From: Marinobacter sp.
Lineage (GTDB): Bacteria; Pseudomonadota; Gammaproteobacteria; Pseudomonadales; Oleiphilaceae
Assembly: GCA_022565395.1 (NCBI GenBank)
Contig: JAIUMV010000034.1
Span: 1-37,770, forward strand
Length of the DNA stretch: 37,770 nt
Direction: 5' to 3'
A program made the translations under genes and the position numbers. Positions 22,851-30,612 of the stretch are shown in pieces. Positions within the stretch are counted from its first letter, which is position 1. Every line of letters begins with the position of its first letter. The notes below the pieces were generated by a model. It was not told the DNA's origin, searched no databases, and saw only the letters and a list, made by a program, of their open reading frames with translations.

Positions 22851-24029
22851 TTACTTGCTCAGGAAGCGCATGGCGCCTTCCAGCCCGTCAATAGTCAGCG
22901 GATGCATCTGGCCTTTCACCAGCTGCCGCGTCATTCCCAGGGAGCCGCCGTCGCCCCAGTAGCTCTCCGGCAAGGGATTCAGCCACACCACCCGATTGAA
23001 ATGATCCATCAGCCGCTGGAACCAGACCGCACCGGCCTCTTCATTCCAGTGCTCAATGGAGCCCCCCGGATGGGAGATTTCGTAGGGTGCCATGGAAGCA
23101 TCGCCGACAAAGATCACCTTATAGTCCGGTGTGTATTTGTGAATGATGTCCCAGGTGGCCGTGGTTTCATTCATCCGGCGGATGTTGTCCTTCCACACAC
23201 TTTCATAGACGAAGTTGTGGAAGTAGAAATACTCCATGTGTTTGAACTCCGCACGGGCGGCGGAGAACAGCTCTTCACACACCCGGATGTGCGGGTCCAT
23301 GGAGCCACCCACATCAAAAAAGATGAGTACCTTCACTGCGTTGTGGCGCTCAGGCACCATTTTCAGGTCCAGGTAACCGGCATTGCGGGCGGTTGAGCGA
23401 ATGGTGTCGTCCATATCCAGCTGATCCGCCGCGCCCTGGCGGGCAAACTTGCGCAATCGACGCAGGGCAACCTTCACATTGCGGATACCCAGAGTGATGC
23501 TGTCGTCCAGGTCTTTATAGCCCCGTTTTTCCCATACCTTGACGGCCCGGCCCTGACGCCCATCCTTCTGGCCGATACGGAAACCTTCGGGGTTGTATCC
23601 GTTGGCACCGAAGGGCGAGGTACCGCCCGTGCCAATCCACTTGTTACCACCCTGGTGGCGTTCCTTCTGCTCCTCCATGCGCTGCTTGAAGGCTTCAATC
23701 AGCTCCTCCAGGCCGCCCATGGATTCAATCTGGGCCTTTTCTTCCGCTGTCAGCTGCTTCTCAAACTCGGCCCGCAGCCAGTCTTCCGGAATCAGTGCCG
23801 TGATGAGTTCATCCAGGTTTTCGATACCTTTGAAATAGGCGTCAAAGGCACGGTCAAACTTGTCGTAATGGCGCTCATCCTTTACCAGACACAGGCGCGC
23901 CAGGTAGTAAAACTCTTCCATGTTGGCAAACGCCAGCCGCTGCTGCAGCGCGTTCAGCAGATCCAGAAACTCCCGCAGGCTGGCTGGCACCTTTGCACGC
24001 CGGACTTCCATAAAAAAATCAATCAGCAT
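22851..24029 (-). CDS. CoxE-like VWA-domain protein (partner of MoxR ATPase)
   Basis: The 392-residue protein has a helical N-terminal region (1-125, very charged at 95-125), a Gly-rich linker (128-165), and a C-terminal von Willebrand A fold. The metal-site motif is DVGGSM (Asp239, Gly241, Ser243), where the usual second Ser of DxSxS is Gly. Such proteins work with MoxR AAA ATPases as chaperone-like pairs that mature or insert cofactors into other proteins, as gvpN/CbbQ-CbbO systems do. The ATG at 24029 was preferred because of AGGAGAGG just upstream; a longer frame starts at 24068. It ends near the hairpin at 22808-22835. The client protein is unknown. Confidence 0.87.
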   Translation of the reverse strand: MLIDFFMEVRRAKVPASLREFLDLLNALQQRLAFANMEEFYYLARLCLVKDERHYDKFDRAFDAYFKGIENLDELITALIPEDWLRAEFEKQLTAEEKAQIESMGGLEELIEAFKQRMEEQKERHQGGNKWIGTGGTSPFGANGYNPEGFRIGQKDGRQGRAVKVWEKRGYKDLDDSITLGIRNVKVALRRLRKFARQGAADQLDMDDTIRSTARNAGYLDLKMVPERHNAVKVLIFFDVGGSMDPHIRVCEELFSAARAEFKHMEYFYFHNFVYESVWKDNIRRMNETTATWDIIHKYTPDYKVIFVGDASMAPYEISHPGGSIEHWNEEAGAVWFQRLMDHFNRVVWLNPLPESYWGDGGSLGMTRQLVKGQMHPLTIDGLEGAMRFLSK

Positions 24030-24093
24030 ATGCCTCTCCTGTGGCGGCGGCCCGGCACCCCGGTACAACAGGGTGCGACCGCGCCTGCCACAT

Positions 24094-24936
24094 TCAACCG
24101 CGACGCCGCGCCATGAATGCCAGTTTCTGCAGCAGGTGAACGTCCTGCTCGTTTTTCACCAGTGCGCCATACAGGGGGGGCAAGGCGGTGCTGTTGTCTT
24201 TTTCCTGCAGCAGTTTCGCGGACAGTTCATCCGCCATCAGCAGTTTCAGCCAGTCAATCAGCTCAGAGGTGGAAGGTTTCTTTTTCATACCCGGCACCTT
24301 GCGCACATCGAAGAAGACTTCGAGGGCATCCCGTACGATTTCCTGCTGGATGTTCGGGAAGTGCACGTCCACGATATCCTTCATGGTGTTGTGATCAGGG
24401 AAGCTGATGTAGTGGAAGAAACAGCGGCGCAGAAAGGCATCCGGCAACTCTTTCTCGTTGTTACTGGTGATGACAACAATGGGACGCTTCTTTGCTTTGA
24501 CCTGTTGCTTGGTCTCGTAAACGAAGAATTCCATACGGTCCAGCTCCAGCAACAGGTCGTTGGGGAACTCGATATCCGCTTTGTCGATTTCGTCGATCAG
24601 CAGCACCACCTGATCGTCTGCATCAAACGCTTCCCACAGCTTGCCCTTGACGATGTAGTTGCCGATGTCCCGCACCTTTTCGTCCCCCAGCTGGGAGTCC
24701 CGCAGGCGCGATACCGCATCATACTCATACAACCCCTGCTGGGCCTTGGTGGTGGACTTGATGTGCCAGGAGATCAGGCGCATACCCAGACCTTCAGCCA
24801 GCTGCTCTGCAAGCAGGGTTTTACCGGTGCCAGGCTCCCCTTTAATCAACAGCGGGCGCTGCAGGGCAATAGCGGCGTTAACCGCCATCTGCAGGTCTTC
24901 GGTGGCTACATATTTATCGGTACCGGTAAACTTCAT
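24094..24936 (-). CDS. MoxR-family AAA+ ATPase
   Basis: The 280-residue protein has Walker A GEPGTGKT (33-40), Walker B VVLLIDEIDKAD, a sensor 1 in VITSNNEKELPDAFLRRC and the short lid typical of MoxR. The ATG at 24936 follows AGGAAA at the right distance; the longer frame to 25047 lacks a ribosome site and runs into the VWA gene stop region. It lies 64 bases upstream of the CoxE-like gene and 58 downstream of the membrane VWA gene. MoxR-VWA pairs act as ATP-driven chaperones; with two VWA proteins beside it the partner is most likely the CoxE-like one. Confidence 0.92.
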   Translation of the reverse strand: MKFTGTDKYVATEDLQMAVNAAIALQRPLLIKGEPGTGKTLLAEQLAEGLGMRLISWHIKSTTKAQQGLYEYDAVSRLRDSQLGDEKVRDIGNYIVKGKLWEAFDADDQVVLLIDEIDKADIEFPNDLLLELDRMEFFVYETKQQVKAKKRPIVVITSNNEKELPDAFLRRCFFHYISFPDHNTMKDIVDVHFPNIQQEIVRDALEVFFDVRKVPGMKKKPSTSELIDWLKLLMADELSAKLLQEKDNSTALPPLYGALVKNEQDVHLLQKLAFMARRRG

Positions 24937-24994
24937 GGTTGCTTTCCTATCTGTATGATCAAGTGCTGCCGGGCCATCCCCTGGCTGCACGCCT

Positions 24995-27364
24995 TTATTT
25001 CTGGTCCGGGTCTTTACGAACCTTGTCGTCGTCAGGTTCAGTATCATCCGGCAGGTCGTCTATATCGGCCAGGTCAAAATCCTCCAGGCCAAATTCTTCC
25101 TCGTCATCAGCCTCTGGGATGGCCTCCGCCTCCGGGAGCGAGGTGTCGTCCTCCAGCGGGTCCAGCGGGTCTTCATCGGTATCCAGCGCCTCATCGAGTA
25201 TGCGATCAATATCATCTACATCCTCGGGTTGCACGACCGGCAGGTCGTCCTCGTCATCTGATGGCTCAGCGTCAAGCTCGGGCTCTGGTTCTGGTTCTGG
25301 TTCTGGCAGAGGGTCATCGATAACAGGTTCAGCGGAGACATCATCGGTCTGTTCCGGCAACCCGGCAGCGTCCTCGGGCGCTGCGCTTTCATCCGCCGCA
25401 ACACCCGTGGCTGCGACCGCCGCGGCTGGCAGCAATTCGGACAGTTCATCATCGGCATCGTCAGTGACGTCATGCTGTGGCAGATCCGTCACCGGCGCAA
25501 CCTTGCTCTGCCGTTTCCGCCGCACAAACCAGAAGGCCCCGCCAGCCATAAGCAAGGTCAGCAAGCCACCAACCCCGGCCCAAAGCATCCAGCCAGCCAT
25601 CCCCGCCGGTGCTTCTGGCTCATCCTCCAGCGGCACAGCCTCAATCACGGCCTCTTCGGTATCCGCCAGCTGGCTGAGATCAATGGGGCCATGATCAGGT
25701 ATGGCGGTGACCGTCGGCATCAGGGGTGTCACAGCTGCCGATGGCGTTGCGGTCACCAGCGGGAAACGCAGTGCAGGCTCATCCTCACCCCGCGGGAACC
25801 GGGCGGTGAAGCTATCCGGTGCGTGCACAAACTCGCGTCCATCCTGGGTCAAACCGCGAAAACGCAGACTGACCTGGTAATCCCCTTCACCCCGCTCTCC
25901 CTGCAGTGTGGCACGCCAGACACCAGCCTCGGCGTCAAACGTCAGCGCCACCACTTCGCCAGCATCCCCCTGGAATCCCACCTGCATGGCGGCCTCGGAA
26001 CGTTCCAGTGCCAGCTCAGGGTGGCGCGGCACCACAGTAATCTCGTAACGCGTACTGTCGCCGGCGCCCAGCGGGTTCACCACCATGCTGACGGGCGGGT
26101 TCAGTACCAGGGGGCGGGTGTATTGCCGTGAAAAAGTCTGACCATCTGCAAACAGTGTAAGCTGATAGGTGCCGGGGATATCGAGCCTGCGTATGACCTC
26201 TCGATAGATGCCATCTGCCGGCGGCACATCCGGTGAGAGTGTGCGGGTACCTGAACGTCCATCTTCCGTGGTGAGGGTCATGTCCAGGCGAATAATGCCG
26301 AGAAATTCCTGGTTGGTAATCACCCCGTCCGGGTCATGGAATGCGGCTCTGACCGCCAGTTCCTGACCGGGGTAAAACTGGCCGGGCAAAGGGTCAACCA
26401 CCAGTTGCAGATCGCTGACCACGGTGACACGACTGCCCGCCCCCAGCTCACCCAGTACCTGCCACTCTCCGGCCTGGGGCTGGCGAACCGTTATCAGGTC
26501 ATAGGTTGAGTCGGAGGTCCAGCGCAGCTCAGGGGATGCGTCCGCCAAACTCGCCCTGCTGCCATCGGGCCGCTGCAGTTCCAGGCGCCCGCGCGGTGCG
26601 CCGTCATCCCGGAAAATAAGCGCCGTGAACTCACGGATTTGTGCGTCCACGGTAAACCGGTTGTCACGGAGGGGTATCTGAGGCTGCGGCGCAGCGATAT
26701 CCAGGGCGTCCATGAACACCCGGTTCAGATCAGAGGCCTCCCGGGCAATGTGGGTTGAGCCTCCGGTGGCGGCGGCAAAGTCCTCCATCAGCGGGTGGTC
26801 AGCCTCATCCGACAGGGCTACGGTGTGGATACGGATACCGCGCTGGGCGAAACGTGGGATGATGTCCCGCAATATGCGGGCACGTTCGCGCTCGTTTACT
26901 GACTCGTCGTGTGACAGATCAACTTTACCGTCCGTCAGCAGAATGAAGTGCGTGTTGCTGTGGTCCCGGCTCCAGTCGATGTCATAGGCGGCACGCTCCA
27001 GGGCGGCGCCTATGTTGGTCCAGAGCGCGACTGAGTTGATCTGCTCCGAGCTGGCAATCGCCTGCGTACGCCAGGCGTCATCAATCTCGCGGTGTGGGAC
27101 GAGCATGTTGACATACATGCCGAAGGTCCAAAGACCTGCGGTGGTGTCATCAGGGAGCATTTGAGCCAGCAGCCGAACGGCGGGTTGACGCAGATTGTGG
27201 GGGTCCGTCCATCGCATGCTGCCGGAGATATCCACCAGAATACGGATATCGGGCGAGGACGTGACGGGGGTGGCTGACACCGGGTTGACCCAGACAAGCA
27301 TCAGCACCAATAACCAGCTTAAACCGGAGCGCCCTGTGTCCCGAACTGTCAGCCGAACTGTCAT
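24995..27364 (-). CDS. Membrane VWA-domain protein with long acidic C-terminal tail
   Basis: The 789-residue protein has a signal peptide (about 1-31), a VWA domain with intact MIDAS DISGSM (Asp45, Ser47, Ser49) and LLTDG, then about 350 residues of beta-rich, probably periplasmic sequence. A membrane segment lies at about 592-613 (WMLWAGVGGLLTLLMAGGAFWFV) followed by RRKRQSK. The last 169 residues, probably cytoplasmic, are dominated by Asp, Glu, Pro and Ala with PEPEPEPEPE. It resembles a VWA family (TIGR03503-like) of marine gammaproteobacteria, from memory. ATG 27364 was preferred over a TTG at 27370; GAGAGG precedes it. It probably shares transcripts with the 113-residue membrane protein upstream. 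Confidence 0.85.
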   Translation of the reverse strand: MTVRLTVRDTGRSGLSWLLVLMLVWVNPVSATPVTSSPDIRILVDISGSMRWTDPHNLRQPAVRLLAQMLPDDTTAGLWTFGMYVNMLVPHREIDDAWRTQAIASSEQINSVALWTNIGAALERAAYDIDWSRDHSNTHFILLTDGKVDLSHDESVNERERARILRDIIPRFAQRGIRIHTVALSDEADHPLMEDFAAATGGSTHIAREASDLNRVFMDALDIAAPQPQIPLRDNRFTVDAQIREFTALIFRDDGAPRGRLELQRPDGSRASLADASPELRWTSDSTYDLITVRQPQAGEWQVLGELGAGSRVTVVSDLQLVVDPLPGQFYPGQELAVRAAFHDPDGVITNQEFLGIIRLDMTLTTEDGRSGTRTLSPDVPPADGIYREVIRRLDIPGTYQLTLFADGQTFSRQYTRPLVLNPPVSMVVNPLGAGDSTRYEITVVPRHPELALERSEAAMQVGFQGDAGEVVALTFDAEAGVWRATLQGERGEGDYQVSLRFRGLTQDGREFVHAPDSFTARFPRGEDEPALRFPLVTATPSAAVTPLMPTVTAIPDHGPIDLSQLADTEEAVIEAVPLEDEPEAPAGMAGWMLWAGVGGLLTLLMAGGAFWFVRRKRQSKVAPVTDLPQHDVTDDADDELSELLPAAAVAATGVAADESAAPEDAAGLPEQTDDVSAEPVIDDPLPEPEPEPEPELDAEPSDDEDDLPVVQPEDVDDIDRILDEALDTDEDPLDPLEDDTSLPEAEAIPEADDEEEFGLEDFDLADIDDLPDDTEPDDDKVRKDPDQK

Positions 27365-27407
27365 TGTCAACCTCTCCCCTGGCAGCAGGTGGCAGGTTTA
27401 CCTGCTG

Positions 27408-27749
27408 CTAACGCCGAACCAGTCGATAGCGGACCAGATCAAGCATCCAGACCAACAGCATGGCTACTGATGCCATGGCCATGTTGATCCAGGCCCGCAT
27501 GGCTTCCTCACTATCCCCGAGAATACTTTCGTAGCCGCCGTGCAACCAGGCAGGCATCCACCAGCCCTGCACTTCCGGCGACTGTACCGGCACCAGAAAG
27601 GCCACCACCAGCGCCGCTTGTAACAGGGTTCGCAGCCCGTACAGGGGCAGTATACGAAACAACCTGGACATCATCAGAAAAAAGACCAGAAAAGCCACGA
27701 CGTAGATGATCCAGAATACAGCGTAGGCGGTTTCTGCTTCAGGTGTCAT
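27408..27749 (-). CDS. Small integral membrane protein, hypothetical
   Basis: The 113-residue protein has about three membrane segments: 8-30 (YAVFWIIYVVAFLVFFLMM), about 40-55, and 88-108 (INMAMASVAMLLVWMLDLV). It ends in RYRLVRR, so the C-terminus is probably cytoplasmic. I do not recognise the family, but the gene sits between ycgN (one base apart) and the VWA membrane gene (43 bases), so it may work with the VWA protein. No ribosome site is evident; translation may depend on coupling to ycgN. Confidence 0.75.
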   Translation of the reverse strand: MTPEAETAYAVFWIIYVVAFLVFFLMMSRLFRILPLYGLRTLLQAALVVAFLVPVQSPEVQGWWMPAWLHGGYESILGDSEEAMRAWINMAMASVAMLLVWMLDLVRYRLVRR

Positions 27750-27750
27750 A

Positions 27751-28197
27751 TCAAAGTACCCAGTGAATAATGTGTTCTTCCCAGTCCTGCTCTGGCACCT
27801 GATCCTCAGACATCACCCGGTTGCGGACCGAAACACCAGCCTGGTGTACCGTGTCAGGATCTCCGGACACCAGCGGATGCCAGTCCGGCAAGGGTCTGCC
27901 CTCCGCCAGGGTGCGATAGGCACAGGTGGCCGGTAACCAGCCGTAATCCATCACCGTGGCTGACGTCAGGGTAAGACAGCCAGGCACTTTCTCGGCGCGG
28001 GATTCATAAACCGTGCACTGACAGGACGCCGTATCCATGTAGCGACACACCAGCTCGGTATAGTAAACCTCACCCGTGTCTTCATCCTCAAGTTTGGCCA
28101 GGCAACAGAGGCCACAGCCGTCACACAGTGACTCCCATTCTTCCCGCGTCATCTCATGGAGACGCTTACGCTGCCAGAAAGGGATGGCTGCAATCAT
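27751..28197 (-). CDS. ycgN: UPF0260 Cys-cluster protein YcgN
   Basis: The 148-residue protein follows E. coli YcgN (153) in order: FWQRKRLHEMTREEWESLCDGCGLCCLAKLEDEDT, then CRYMDTASCQCTVYESR, then PATCAYRTLAEGRPLPDWHPLVSG. The cysteines form a presumed zinc or Fe-S site; the biochemical role is unknown. It overlaps ycgL by four bases (ATGA) and is followed one base later by the small membrane protein. The ycgL-ycgN pairing is the usual one. Confidence 0.92.
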   Translation of the reverse strand: MIAAIPFWQRKRLHEMTREEWESLCDGCGLCCLAKLEDEDTGEVYYTELVCRYMDTASCQCTVYESRAEKVPGCLTLTSATVMDYGWLPATCAYRTLAEGRPLPDWHPLVSGDPDTVHQAGVSVRNRVMSEDQVPEQDWEEHIIHWVL

Positions 28198-28484
28198 GAC
28201 GGGCGCCGCTTGAGCTTTTCCTTAAACTCTACCACATAACCATCTAATTTTTCTGGCATCTGCAGAAAGAAGTCTTGCCGTTCAATGGCCTCCAGCACGT
28301 TCGCACCGGTGGTCTTGGCGAGTTTTTTATCCGGCGTCAACAACAGGTCCATGGCATGCTGGGGCGCACCAAAGGCGTCCCGCAGGGCGTCTGGCAGGGT
28401 GTTCCAGTCGTGGCCACGACGAACATAACAGTAGGTGTCTGCATTTTTGCTGCTGCGAAAAACGGAGATAAATTCCCGCTTCAT
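28194..28484 (-). CDS. ycgL: UPF0745 protein YcgL
   Basis: The 96-residue protein is a YcgL domain from end to end (SVFRSSKNADTYCYVRRGHDWNTLPDALRDAFG and LTPDKKLAKTTGANVLEAIERQDFFLQMP). The family has a known fold but no settled function. It overlaps rnd upstream and ycgN downstream by four bases each, so all three are translated together, as in Pseudomonas and relatives. Confidence 0.92.
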   Translation of the reverse strand: MKREFISVFRSSKNADTYCYVRRGHDWNTLPDALRDAFGAPQHAMDLLLTPDKKLAKTTGANVLEAIERQDFFLQMPEKLDGYVVEFKEKLKRRPS

Positions 28485-29635
28485 GATTCCAGTATTCCTC
28501 TTATTTCATCTGCTATGGGTGCCGTCAGACCCCCGCGCCATCCCTCCAGCACAAAGGGTTCGGAACGGTCACCGCACAACCAGCCCTGCACCATCTGCTC
28601 GAGTCGCTTGCGGGGGGCAAACAGTTCAATGGGCACATCGGCCTGTTCCGCCACCGTCGACAACAGTTTCTTCAGGCTTTTAAACCTGCCCTGCTCTTCC
28701 CGGGGTAATGGCGGGGTAATGGGGGCTACCGGTACCAGGGGCGATGCCTGGGCGTCGCTGACCTGTGTCACCAACCACTCACCATAACGACGCACCACAG
28801 GGGCCGGCATTTCCGGCAGCCTGCTGAGGGCACCCAGTGTGCAGGGCTGTTGCTCGGCAATGGCAATCAGCAAGGCATCTGACAATACCCAGTTGCGGGG
28901 TTTGTCACGCTGGCGGCTTTCCGCCTCGCGCCAGGCCGTGAGCTTCTGCAGCAAGGCCTGTTGCGCCGGTGCGAGGTGCCATGCGCCGCGCAGTTTCAGG
29001 TAGTAGTTTTGCGGGTCATTCTGGGCCTGTTGTTCGAGACGGTAACGGTCAGATTCCTCCGCCATTGCCGTTTGCAGACCCCGCTCCTCAAGCCGGGCGG
29101 TCACCCATTGGTAGATAGGCAGCAGGAAGCGCACATCCTCCAATGCATAACGCTGTTGGTCAGCAGTCAGTGGACGCGCCAGCCAGTTGGACCGGGTGGC
29201 ACTCTTATCCAGTTTGGCGCCAAACAGGCGCTCAACCAATGCCGCGTAGCCGACAGAGAATCCCGCGCCGGCCAGGGTAGCGCCTAGCTGCAGGTCCAAT
29301 GCCCCTTCAAGCTCCAGCCCTAGCCAGTGGCGAATAAGGTCGAGATCTTCACTCATGGCGTAGAGCAGCTTGACCCTGCTGCCATCCGCGAGAATGGACC
29401 GGAACAAGGCAGAGGCCTCGGCCACCGAGGGTTCTAGCAGACGGTAGTCTTCCCCCAGCCCGAGTTGCACCAGCCCGGGGATGGCGAAGAACGTATTAAC
29501 CCGCTCAAACTCGGTATCCAGCGCCAAAGGCTGGTGCTGACCAGCGGTCAGCCAGGCGTCCAGCGAAGCGACATCCGCAAGCCATTGGGGCTCGGATGAC
29601 ATGCCCTGTTCAGAGTTCATTGGCAGGTATTCCAT
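28481..29635 (-). CDS. rnd: Ribonuclease D
   Basis: A 3'-5' exoribonuclease of the DEDD class that trims tRNA and other small RNA 3' ends. The 384-residue protein has LALDTEFERVNTF (Asp40, Glu42), a second acidic site in SEDLDLIRHWLG, and KSATRSNWLARPLTADQQRYALEDVRFLLPIYQ holding the last Tyr-x3-Asp. One HRDC domain follows at about 215-290. The ATG at 29635 overlaps the recR stop (TGATG) and was chosen for that coupling; a Met six codons further in is possible. Length is close to E. coli Rnd (375). Confidence 0.93.
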   Translation of the reverse strand: MEYLPMNSEQGMSSEPQWLADVASLDAWLTAGQHQPLALDTEFERVNTFFAIPGLVQLGLGEDYRLLEPSVAEASALFRSILADGSRVKLLYAMSEDLDLIRHWLGLELEGALDLQLGATLAGAGFSVGYAALVERLFGAKLDKSATRSNWLARPLTADQQRYALEDVRFLLPIYQWVTARLEERGLQTAMAEESDRYRLEQQAQNDPQNYYLKLRGAWHLAPAQQALLQKLTAWREAESRQRDKPRNWVLSDALLIAIAEQQPCTLGALSRLPEMPAPVVRRYGEWLVTQVSDAQASPLVPVAPITPPLPREEQGRFKSLKKLLSTVAEQADVPIELFAPRKRLEQMVQGWLCGDRSEPFVLEGWRGGLTAPIADEIRGILES

Positions 29636-30237
29636 CAATCGGTCAGGGGCTTGCGCCCACGAAAGGCATGGCTCAAGGTAAAACCATCCACGTAGCCCAG
29701 CTCACCGCCGACAGGAATGCCATGGGCAAGACGGGTTACCAGAACGGGCTGGTCCTGCAGACAGTCAGCGATGTAATGGGCAGTGGCCTCACCTTCAACC
29801 GTGGGGTTGGTGGCGAGTATCAGCTCACTGATCTGCTCTTGCCGCACACGCCGCAACAGGCGATCCATACCGATTTCCGCAGGCCCAATGCCGTCCAGGG
29901 GAGACAGGTGCCCCATCAGGACGAAGTAGGCCCCCCGGTAGTCACCGGCCTGTTCTATGGCCAGCAGGTCCGAGGGACTTTCCACCACGCACAGACTGCC
30001 GGTACGCCGGGTGTCATCGGTGCACAGAGGGCAAACCGGGGTGTCAGAGAAGTTCTGGCAGGATTCGCAGCGCTGGACACCGGTCATGGCCGCCGCCAGG
30101 GCACCCGACAGGCGCTCGCCACCAGCCCTGCCCCGTTCCAGCAAATGAAACGCCATGCGCTGAGCGGTTTTCTGGCCGACGCCCGGCAAACAGCGCAGGG
30201 ACTCTACCAGTTCATCAACAAGAGGACTGAAGGCCAT
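29635..30237 (-). CDS. recR: Recombination mediator RecR
   Basis: RecR works with RecO and RecF to load RecA on gapped DNA. The 200-residue protein has the helix-hairpin-helix region [20 protein letters not shown] (15-33), a C4 zinc finger (Cys57, 60, 69, 72), a Toprim domain (about 80-175) with [12 protein letters not shown], and the C-terminal [16 protein letters not shown]-like Walker B segment. It starts eight bases after ybaB without its own ribosome site, implying coupling. The dnaX-ybaB-recR order is the standard one. Confidence 0.96.
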   Translation of the reverse strand: MAFSPLVDELVESLRCLPGVGQKTAQRMAFHLLERGRAGGERLSGALAAAMTGVQRCESCQNFSDTPVCPLCTDDTRRTGSLCVVESPSDLLAIEQAGDYRGAYFVLMGHLSPLDGIGPAEIGMDRLLRRVRQEQISELILATNPTVEGEATAHYIADCLQDQPVLVTRLAHGIPVGGELGYVDGFTLSHAFRGRKPLTD

Positions 30238-30245
30238 GATGTTGG

Positions 30246-30569
30246 TCAGAAAGGCATCTTGAAGCCGGCAGGCAAGCCCATGCCCGCTGTCATTTTCGAC
30301 ATCTGCTCACGCTGGTTCTGCTCCACACGGCGTACCGCGTCGTTCACAGCCGCCGCCAGCAGATCTTCCAGGATTTCTTTGTCTTCTGACATCAGGGAGG
30401 GATCAATCTCCACCTTGCGCACATCATGGCGGCCATTCATGGTGATCTTGATCATTCCCGCCCCGGACTCGCCAACGACCTCAGCCTTGGCGATATCTTC
30501 CTGGGCCTTCTGCATCTGTTCTTGCATCTTTTGCGCCTGTTTCATCAGGTCGCCCATTCCATTAATCAT
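30246..30569 (-). CDS. ybaB: Nucleoid-associated protein YbaB/EbfC
   Basis: The 107-residue DNA-binding dimer subunit is intact: Met/Gln-rich first helix ([23 protein letters not shown]), [39 protein letters not shown], and the Met/Gly-rich end. AGAGG lies nine bases before the ATG. It follows dnaX by 43 bases in the same direction. Confidence 0.96.
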   Translation of the reverse strand: MINGMGDLMKQAQKMQEQMQKAQEDIAKAEVVGESGAGMIKITMNGRHDVRKVEIDPSLMSEDKEILEDLLAAAVNDAVRRVEQNQREQMSKMTAGMGLPAGFKMPF

Positions 30570-30612
30570 CGCTGCTACCTCTTAAACGAAAAATCAATCC
30601 AATTGCTGATTG

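Noticed and set aside
25216-25510. Repetitive ggttctggttctggttctgg stretch as a possible tandem repeat element or CRISPR
   Set aside because: It is short, has no spacers, and is simply codons for the PEPEPEPE part of the VWA protein tail.
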